From Prevotella sp. UBA4268 (GTDB taxonomy: Bacteria; Bacteroidota; Bacteroidia; Bacteroidales; Bacteroidaceae), in assembly GCA_002395135.1 (NCBI GenBank), contig DGWC01000055.1, positions 73,501 through 137,500 on the forward strand: a stretch of 64,000 nt of DNA, in the 5' to 3' direction. Within the stretch, counting starts at the first letter, position 1. Each line of letters opens with the position of its first letter. Below are positions 52,456-59,225 of the stretch, piece by piece. Below the pieces are notes generated by a model. That model was given only the letters and a program-made list of their open reading frames with translations, had not been told where the DNA came from and searched no databases. Both the position numbers and the translations under genes were made by a program.

Positions 52456-53148
52456 ATGAAGAAACTATTGATATCCATGCTAATGGCAGCATTCCTGCCA
52501 TTAGCATCGTCTGCACAGAACATAGAAAACAGTCCGGTGGTGTCGCTCGAAACAGACAGCGGCACCATCAAGATAGCATTGTATAATGAGACACCACGGC
52601 ATCGCGACAACTTCCTGAAACTGGTGAAGGAGGGCTTTTACGACGGTTTGCTGTTCCATCGTGTCATCAGTAATTTCATGATACAGACGGGCGACAGCGT
52701 GAGCCGCCATGCTGCACCGGGCGTGGAGTTAGGTGACGGTGCGTATGAGACATACAAAATACCCGCAGAATTCCATTTTCCGCAGATCATTCACCGCAGA
52801 GGCACCGTGGCAGCAGCACGTGAAGGCGACGCAGAAAACCCAAATAGGGAGTCGTCGATGTGCCAGTTCTACATCGTTTGGGGAAAGAAATACAGCAACA
52901 ACATGATGGACGACGTGGAGGAGCGCATTGCACGTAACACGGGAAGCATCATTTCGTTTCCCAAAGAGGTGCGCGAAATCTATATGCGCCAGGGCGGCAC
53001 GCCCCATCTCGACGGACAATACACTGTATTTGGTGAGGTTATCGAAGGACTGGAAGTGGTTGACAAGATTCAATGGGCAGAAACCGACGATAACGCACGC
53101 CCACTGAAAGACATCCGGATCATCAAAGCCACCGTGATAAAAGAATAA
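52456..53148 (+). CDS. Exported cyclophilin-type peptidyl-prolyl isomerase
   Basis: The 230-residue protein has a signal peptide (MKKLLISMLMAAFLPLASSA, then QN) and a cyclophilin domain. FYDGLLFHRVISNFMIQTGD holds the catalytic Arg and Phe-x-x-Gln region, and ESSMCQFYIVWG replaces the usual S-Q-F-F-I. An insertion of about 30 residues (KYSNNMMDDVEERIARNTGS) sits before the GQYTVFGEVIEGLEVVDKI block. It should speed proline isomerisation in the periplasm. It is the last gene after cydAB. Codons 8-18 form a perfect inverted repeat. Confidence 0.92.
   Translation: MKKLLISMLMAAFLPLASSAQNIENSPVVSLETDSGTIKIALYNETPRHRDNFLKLVKEGFYDGLLFHRVISNFMIQTGDSVSRHAAPGVELGDGAYETYKIPAEFHFPQIIHRRGTVAAAREGDAENPNRESSMCQFYIVWGKKYSNNMMDDVEERIARNTGSIISFPKEVREIYMRQGGTPHLDGQYTVFGEVIEGLEVVDKIQWAETDDNARPLKDIRIIKATVIKE
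52477..52507 (+). other. Perfect 13-bp hairpin within the cyclophilin signal-peptide codons
   Basis: ATGCTAATGGCAG (52477-52489) and CTGCCATTAGCAT (52495-52507) are exact reverse complements around the 5-nt loop CATTC. It begins 22 bp after the start codon. No T-run follows. Confidence 0.9.
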
Positions 53149-53175
53149 AGACTGGCTTGAAAGTCCAATCATATC

Positions 53176-53217
53176 AAAGACAGTTGCCCTCGAAAAAACA
53201 GGACAACTGTCTTTTTC
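53176..53217 (+). terminator. Terminator of the cydAB-cyclophilin transcript
   Basis: AAAGACAGTTG (53176-53186) pairs with CAACTGTCTTT (53204-53214), followed by further T. Confidence 0.88.
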
Positions 53218-53511
53218 TTTATAGTCATTGCCGAAGTTTCAGGTTTTCAGATGTGCACTTCCTTGTCTTGTAAAAGGATTATAAGTGGTTTCAACATAGG
53301 TTGTCCTCGTTTGCGAACCAGATGGATCTTGTGCATGAATTTGTCATGGAAAATCCGAATTTTGGACTCTCATACGGGCGATATTAGTTACGGATAGGCA
53401 GATGGATGAGAAATACGTGAATTTTGGAGCGGTTTTTATAACTTGCTGAGTAATAATTGATTATAAGGAAAGTGTGTTCTTTTTATACAAGGAAATCAGA
53501 TGCTTGCTGAT

Positions 53512-53614
53512 AAAAACATAGGTTTTGGGTAGCAAAAGCATAGGTTTTGAAGGGCGAAACCATAGTTTTTGGGCAGTGAAACCATAGTTTTTGAAGGGTA
53601 AAAGCACAGGTTTT
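53512..53614. repeat. 22-bp-periodic array of 15-bp near-palindromes (array 2)
   Basis: Five copies start at 53512, 53534, 53556, 53578 and 53600, each exactly 22 bp apart. They read AAAAACATAGGTTTT, AAAAGCATAGGTTTT, GAAACCATAGTTTTT twice, and AAAAGCACAGGTTTT. On the minus strand they match the copies of array 1 (6214-6337), and two variants are identical between arrays. The 7-bp spacers are G-rich here. The array lies downstream of susD and has the same sense relative to that gene as array 1 has to the Smr gene. Confidence 0.9.
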
Positions 53615-53798
53615 GCGTGGCGGAATGTGCGTTGCGGTAATGAATCTTTACGTTTTCGTGTTTTTATTGCCCGTTTTGTGCAAAATCAATTTCTATTATG
53701 AAGGAAAATGGTAACATGATTCTGTCGTGTTTTTTCTATTCATCAGTGTGCTGTGTGATGGCGGAAAATGTGATGGCGGAATCCGATAAAATGAAAGC

Positions 53799-53826
53799 GG
53801 GATGCACATGAAATCATGCGCATCCC
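53799..53826 (-). terminator. Probable terminator of the susCD operon
   Basis: GGGATGCACATG and CATGCGCATCCC pair with one mismatch around AAAT. On the minus strand the stem is followed by a moderately T-rich tract. Confidence 0.6.
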
Positions 53827-53862
53827 ACGAAGAGAGAGTATATTAAAAATACCTATTGACTC

Positions 53863-55689
53863 TTAGTATCCAGGATTCTGATATTCCTCGGGATTCTCAA
53901 TGGTATTGAGTTCCTGCTGCATCACCGGGCGCAGATACAAATGCTCTTTCTTTTGTACAATCTGCGGGTTCAGGGCCAGACGCTCTAACAACAGGCGGAA
54001 ACGCTTCAGCGTCTGCCAGCGCTGCCACTCACCGATCATCTCGCGGGCATTCTCGTCGAGCAGGAAGTTGGCGTTGATGTCGTTGGCTGTAACGTTCATG
54101 CTGCCGTCGTGGCCGATGCAGGCGCGGTTGCGGATGGCATTGATGCGCTGTGCAGCGGTGGCATTGTCGCCCAATCTCCATGCAATCTCAGCAGAAAGCA
54201 GATAGGTTTCTGCCAGACGGTAGATGATACAGTCGGCTGCTGAGTAGGGCTTCGAGGCGTTGGTTCCACAGAAGAGGTTGGTGCAGAGGTTCTTCTTCAG
54301 AGTGGGGAAGAACTTGCCGGGATTGGCAGGATCCTTGAAGTTGTCCTCGAGGTTGTATGTTGCATAGCGGAGTGCATCACGCTGTGCCTGTGTGAGATTC
54401 TTTCCGCGCGGAATGTAGATAGCGGTATCGCCCTTGCTGATATTATAGGCGGCATTGTCTACACGTGCCTCGCTCAGGCCGAAACGCTTGGCATCGGCAG
54501 CAGTCCATTTATACTCATTGCCATTGTTGGGATTGTTAATATACCAGGTGTCAATGAAGAATGCCTTATAGCGCCCGTCTTTTTCTCCGTAGAGGTCGAA
54601 CATATACTTAGAAGGAGTCATATAGCAGTTGCCCTTGGCCAGTCTGTATGCATCGCCGTTGACGGTGGTTACAGGGTTGTAGGTGGGCGTCATGCCAGAC
54701 ATTCCAATGCCGTCGGAAGCGTTGTTATAACTGTCCCAGTGCTTCCATGCGCGGTTATAGTAGTTGCCGCGTGGGTTAAGCGACTGAATGGTACTGTGGG
54801 TGATGACAAACAAAGCCTCTGCATTCGTCTTGTTGTTGTTCTCATCGAATACTTCCTCAATGTTGTTGTAGAGGCGCACGCCCAGTGAAGATGCGTTGCT
54901 AATCAGGTAGTCGGCCGACTGTTTTGCCCGGTTCAGCAACTCGGTCTTCTTTGCGTTGTCGATGGCTTCGCAGTTGCCCAGTCCGTCGGTATAGGTGGAG
55001 TAGGTGAGGGCAGCCTTTGCATCGAGGTGGTAAGCGGCAGCACGCGTTACGTGGCCATATACGCTCTGCGAGATGGGCAGATACTTCTTGGCAAAGTCAA
55101 GGTCTTCCAGAATGGCATCGTAGAACTGGTTTACGGTGCTCATTGGCAGGTTGGTCACAGAAGAACTGGTGGGCTCTAATGGAAGATATTTGCCGCCCCA
55201 GTATTCCACAATATTAAAGAGTACGTGCGCGCGAAGGAAATGTGCTTCTGCTGCAAGGGCGTTCTTGGCATCTTCCTTCAATCCTTGCACTTTGTCAGCG
55301 TATGCAATAGCAGCATTGCACTGGCTCAGTGTGCCATAGAAACCGCTGTATGCCTCTTGGAACATGGATGTGTTTGCACCAAAGTCATTTGAATAAATCA
55401 GGGCGCGGCTCCAGTTTCCGTTGCTTCCGCCTTTAGCATCTTGCCAGATATCGGTACCTGCCTCGGAGGTGATGATATAAGTATCTTCTGCCTGTCCGTA
55501 AACGATGCGTACCAAATCAAAATAACAGCCGTTGACGAGTTTCTCGTAGCCTGCCGCTGTTGTCCACTCCTGTGAGGTGGAGATAGCAGAAGGATTCTCC
55601 TCTTCAAGATCGCAACTACTCATAGCACCGATAAGGGTACTGGCTGCTATGGTCATATATAAATATATCTTTTTCATATTGTTATTCAT
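53863..55689 (-). CDS. SusD/RagB-type glycan-binding outer membrane lipoprotein
   Basis: This 608-residue surface lipoprotein has a lipid-accepting Cys at about residue 26 (IGAMSSC), followed by DLEEEN, which resembles the acidic lipoprotein export signal of Bacteroidota. The SusD fold shows the TPR-like region EDAKNALAAEAHFLRAHVLF and the C-terminal IYRLAETYLLSAEIAWRLGD and AINAIRNRA-like segments (INAIRNRACI). SusD-type proteins capture ligand and act as a lid on the SusC barrel. It starts 9 bp after susC. An in-frame ATG at 55677 is an alternative start. No glycosidase or other utilisation gene is adjacent in the window. Confidence 0.93.
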   Translation of the reverse strand: MNNNMKKIYLYMTIAASTLIGAMSSCDLEEENPSAISTSQEWTTAAGYEKLVNGCYFDLVRIVYGQAEDTYIITSEAGTDIWQDAKGGSNGNWSRALIYSNDFGANTSMFQEAYSGFYGTLSQCNAAIAYADKVQGLKEDAKNALAAEAHFLRAHVLFNIVEYWGGKYLPLEPTSSSVTNLPMSTVNQFYDAILEDLDFAKKYLPISQSVYGHVTRAAAYHLDAKAALTYSTYTDGLGNCEAIDNAKKTELLNRAKQSADYLISNASSLGVRLYNNIEEVFDENNNKTNAEALFVITHSTIQSLNPRGNYYNRAWKHWDSYNNASDGIGMSGMTPTYNPVTTVNGDAYRLAKGNCYMTPSKYMFDLYGEKDGRYKAFFIDTWYINNPNNGNEYKWTAADAKRFGLSEARVDNAAYNISKGDTAIYIPRGKNLTQAQRDALRYATYNLEDNFKDPANPGKFFPTLKKNLCTNLFCGTNASKPYSAADCIIYRLAETYLLSAEIAWRLGDNATAAQRINAIRNRACIGHDGSMNVTANDINANFLLDENAREMIGEWQRWQTLKRFRLLLERLALNPQIVQKKEHLYLRPVMQQELNTIENPEEYQNPGY

Positions 55690-55698
55690 GTTATGATG

Positions 55699-58600
55699 TT
55701 AGAATGAAATGTTTACACCAACTACAAACTGCTTGGTCAGTGGGGCATTATCATCGTCGCCGCCCTTCTCCAGGTCGTAGTCCTTCAGATAACTATCCTT
55801 TGCAAAAATGAATGGATTGCTGATGGTAGCATATATACGGGCATTGCTGATATGTGCTGACTTGAGAACATTCTTTGGCAAAGTGTATCCAAGGGTGATA
55901 TTCTTCACCTTCAGGTAAGAGCCGTCGAAATAGTTGAGCGATGAGGTTCCGTTGCCTTGGTATGTATCCTGGCTGCCGTCCATGTTGGGCTGCGGATAGC
56001 GTGCGCTCTGGTTCTCGGGTGTCCAGTAGTCGCAGATTGTGGGCTGCGGTGTGAGACCGTCAAGACGGTACCAACCGGTAAGACCGTTGCGGAAGATCTG
56101 TCCCCAGCGGGCAATCAACTGGAAACTGAAGTCGAAATTCTTGTAACTGAAACTATTGGTCATACCTGCTGTCCAGTCTGGATCGGTGTGGCCGATAACG
56201 AAATAGTCGTCAGCATTGATCTTTCCGTCAACATTGCCTTCTGCATCGGGCTTGTCAACAACGCGAATCTGTCCGGGTTTTGCACCGTACTTGGCTGCTT
56301 CTTCTGCCTGGGCAGTTCCCCAGATGCCGTCATACTTGTACATATAATAGGTGTGGATGGGCTCGCCAACGACGAGATAGTAGTCGCCAAACACCAACGG
56401 AGAGTCGCTCGTGGTCTTCACAATCTTCTCTTTGTTGGTAGCGAATGTGAAGGCGGTTGTCCACGTGAAGTCCTTGGTTACGATGTTGCGGCTGTTGATA
56501 GCCAATTCAAAACCGCTGTTCTTGGTCTGGCCTACGTTGGTCCAAATCTTGAACGGACTGCTGCCATATCCACCCGTTGCATACGGAAGGCTGCGCTCGA
56601 AGAGCAGGTCCTTGGTCTTGGTGTTATAATAGTCGGCAACAATCTCCACGCGACCGTTGAACAGGCCGATATCAAGACCTACGTCAATCATGGTTGATTT
56701 CTCCCAGCCAAGGTCGAGGTTGGCAATATACTGAGAATAGCCGCTGTAGGGAACACTGACATCCTGGAATCCGATGTTGCCGGTACGAGAGTAGTCCAAA
56801 GTGGCATATTCGGTGGCACCGGCATTACCGGTAACACCATAACTGAGACGCAATTTCAGGTTGGAAAGCCAGTTCTTGGTGCTCTCCATAAAGGCTTCGT
56901 CGCTGATGCGCCATGCAAATGCGGCTGCGGGGAAGAAATCCCACTTCTTGCCTTCTGCCAACATGGATGAGCCATCCCAACGTCCGCTGAGCGTAAACAG
57001 ATAACGGCCCTTCAGACTATAGTTGACACGGGCTGCATAACTCATAGTCTGGCTCTGTACATAATTTGAACCAACCTTGGGCGTACCTGTTCCGGCACCC
57101 AGGTTGTGATATGCATAACTGGTCTCGTCGAAGTTGTATGCGTTGGCAAGACCATACTGGCGGCGGTTCTTCTGCCAGTCGGTGATACCTGTGAACACGA
57201 AATCATGGATGTTGCCGAGTTTCAGGTTGTAGGTCAGAATGTTCTGCCACTGATAGTTATATGTAAAGGTGTGCTCCTTGCGTGCTTCTGAACCGGTTGC
57301 CAGTCCATTGAATGAGTTGGCACCAATGAACAGTCCGTTGTCGTTGTTGCTGAAGGTTCCACCGAGGATGGTCTTCAAAGACAGACCGGCTAATGGCTTC
57401 ACCTCAAAATATGCCTGCGGCATTACTGTAATCGTCTTGGTGTTGCTTACATACTGGCCGGGATTCAAATCTGCCAATGGGTTGATATCGCTGGTGTTGC
57501 CGCCAACGGGGAAGAGAACCATGTTGCCGTCCTCATCGTATGGTGTTCCAAGTGGTGGGGTGCAGATAATACGGTTCCAAACGCGTCCGTTCATGTGGTC
57601 GTAGTTCTGATAGAGTGCATAGATGTTGACGCCATAGTCCACATAGCGGTTGGGCGTGAAGTCGATCTTGGCGCGTGCTGAATAGCGCTTCATCTGCTCT
57701 CCGTTGAGAATACCCTCGGTGTCATTGTAACCCAATGAGAAATATGAACTAACCTTGTCGTTGGAATAATTGGTAGATACGTTGTAGTTCTGTGTCTTGC
57801 CAGTCTGTGTGGCGAGGTCGAACCAGTCAACCCACTGATTATTCTGAATGAGCGGCCACATATATGAGGGCCAGATACTCTCGTCATCGGCAGGGCTGCT
57901 CCACTTTCCTACAGTCTTTGCAGCCTCGCGACGGAAGTTGATATAGTCTTCTCTTGTGTTTAACTTGGGGAAGGACGTGGCCTTGTTGATGCCATAATAG
58001 GCATCGAGGTTCACTTGGAATCTTCCCTTCTGTGGGTTTTTGGTGGTAATAAGCACAACGCCGTTAGCACCGGCAGAACCGTAGATAGCGGTTGAAGAGG
58101 CGTCTTTCAGCACTTCTACCGATTCAATGTCATTCGGGTTGATAGCGTCGAAAGAACCTTCCATGCCGTCAATGATGAACAAGGGCTCGTTCTGGCCGTA
58201 GATAGAGCGGTTACCACGAATCGTCAAAGTGGTGTGGTCGCCAAGTTCACCCATCGTGCGGGTGATGTCGAAACCAGCCACCTGGCCTTGAATAGCTTCC
58301 ATCACGTTAACGGTAGGAGTCTTTACAATCTCATCGCTCTTTACAGAAGATACACTACCAGTAAGGTCGCGCTTCTTCATCGTACCATAACCAATCACAA
58401 CCACATCTTCAAGTCCCATCAAGTCGGGCTCCATTTTTATGGATACATTGTTCTTTCCAGAGATGTTGACTGACTGTGATTTGTAGCCAGTGTAACTCAA
58501 TTCCAGAGCGTTCTTGCTGTTGGGAACACTGATCGAAAAGTTTCCGTTGAGGTCAGTGATAGCACCGCCGGTGACACCTTTGATGGTTACTGTTACGCCA

Positions 58601-58794
58601 ATCATGGGTTCGCCGTTCTCGTCAACAACCTGTCCTTTTACAGTGCGTGACTGTTGAACGGACTGGCTTTCGTAAACTTCATTGCCGGCAAAACTTTCTG
58701 TTGCCTGTGCGGGAATACACATAGCAGCAGCAAGTAGTGGCAGCAATGTCGTCTTCTTTAAGTCAAGACTTAAATGAATCTTTAAATTTCTCAT
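55699..58794 (-). CDS. SusC/RagA-type TonB-dependent outer membrane transporter
   Basis: The 1031-residue protein has a signal peptide, then a CarboxypepD_reg-like domain (about 52-130: KGQVVDENGEPMIGVTVTIK, then LELSYTGYKSQSV). The TonB-box and plug region begins EDVVVIGYGTMKKRDLTGSV and contains PLFIIDGMEG and ASSTAIYGSAGANGVVLITT, and a large beta-barrel ends VVGVNISF. It imports a ligand handed over by the SusD partner using TonB energy. The substrate is not predictable. A consensus promoter lies upstream, with a leader of about 160 nt that contains a repeated element. Confidence 0.95.
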   Translation of the reverse strand: MRNLKIHLSLDLKKTTLLPLLAAAMCIPAQATESFAGNEVYESQSVQQSRTVKGQVVDENGEPMIGVTVTIKGVTGGAITDLNGNFSISVPNSKNALELSYTGYKSQSVNISGKNNVSIKMEPDLMGLEDVVVIGYGTMKKRDLTGSVSSVKSDEIVKTPTVNVMEAIQGQVAGFDITRTMGELGDHTTLTIRGNRSIYGQNEPLFIIDGMEGSFDAINPNDIESVEVLKDASSTAIYGSAGANGVVLITTKNPQKGRFQVNLDAYYGINKATSFPKLNTREDYINFRREAAKTVGKWSSPADDESIWPSYMWPLIQNNQWVDWFDLATQTGKTQNYNVSTNYSNDKVSSYFSLGYNDTEGILNGEQMKRYSARAKIDFTPNRYVDYGVNIYALYQNYDHMNGRVWNRIICTPPLGTPYDEDGNMVLFPVGGNTSDINPLADLNPGQYVSNTKTITVMPQAYFEVKPLAGLSLKTILGGTFSNNDNGLFIGANSFNGLATGSEARKEHTFTYNYQWQNILTYNLKLGNIHDFVFTGITDWQKNRRQYGLANAYNFDETSYAYHNLGAGTGTPKVGSNYVQSQTMSYAARVNYSLKGRYLFTLSGRWDGSSMLAEGKKWDFFPAAAFAWRISDEAFMESTKNWLSNLKLRLSYGVTGNAGATEYATLDYSRTGNIGFQDVSVPYSGYSQYIANLDLGWEKSTMIDVGLDIGLFNGRVEIVADYYNTKTKDLLFERSLPYATGGYGSSPFKIWTNVGQTKNSGFELAINSRNIVTKDFTWTTAFTFATNKEKIVKTTSDSPLVFGDYYLVVGEPIHTYYMYKYDGIWGTAQAEEAAKYGAKPGQIRVVDKPDAEGNVDGKINADDYFVIGHTDPDWTAGMTNSFSYKNFDFSFQLIARWGQIFRNGLTGWYRLDGLTPQPTICDYWTPENQSARYPQPNMDGSQDTYQGNGTSSLNYFDGSYLKVKNITLGYTLPKNVLKSAHISNARIYATISNPFIFAKDSYLKDYDLEKGGDDDNAPLTKQFVVGVNISF

Positions 58795-58826
58795 ACTGTT
58801 TTTAGTTATATTTGTTAGATGTTAGT

Positions 58827-58894
58827 TATATAGTCGCTAATTGTATATTGATGCTAATTATGCATAGTAGTTAATGGTATATAGTCGCAAATTG
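58827..58894. repeat. Pair of 17-bp direct repeats in the susC leader
   Basis: TATATAGTCGCTAATTG (58827-58843) and TATATAGTCGCAAATTG (58878-58894) differ at one base and are 51 bp apart. Confidence 0.85.
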
Positions 58895-58965
58895 AATGTC
58901 GTTGTTAATTGTTTTCTGGTGAAATTATGTATAGATTATGTCTGCGTTACTAATAGATTGATGTG

Positions 58966-58997
58966 CAAAGATAAATAAACGAAATCAAACGAACAAA
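58966..58997 (-). promoter_or_regulatory. Promoter of susCD
   Basis: On the minus strand TTTG (58994-58997), a 20-bp spacer and TATCTTTG (58966-58973). Confidence 0.82.
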
Positions 58998-59225
58998 TTT
59001 TTTTGAGAAAAATTATGCTTTTTTATCGATGTTTCTTTTGTTTTCCCTAATTTGTTGCGAGATGTGCGCTTTCTCTTCTTTTGTTTTCTTTCATTTTTTC
59101 TTACTATTGGTTGTTGTGCTTCCGCTCCGTTCTGTGTTCAGAACTCACATGCATGGCAGAACCATTGCGGAATGAATTGTAGGGTAGGGGATTCTCACTG
59201 CGCACATAATATGACGGTCGTAAAC

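Larger units (their letters stand above)
53149..53862. other. Intergenic region between cyclophilin and SusD genes
   Basis: This 714-bp gap between convergent genes holds the cyclophilin terminator (53176-53217), the second 22-bp array (53512-53614), a short duplicated TGTGATGGCGGAA unit (about 53754-53782) and a probable susD terminator (53799-53826). No gene was recognised. Confidence 0.8.
58795..59225. other. Intergenic region upstream of susC
   Basis: This 431-bp gap holds the predicted susC leader (58795-58960) with two 17-bp direct repeats and the susC promoter (58966-58997). AT-rich sequence follows to the end of sbcC, with no recognised gene or terminator. Confidence 0.75.

Noticed and set aside
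51347..52516. 389-codon frame on the minus strand opposite cydB
   Set aside because: It is antisense to cydB and the cyclophilin start, its composition is rich in His, Glu and Gln, and no motif is found.
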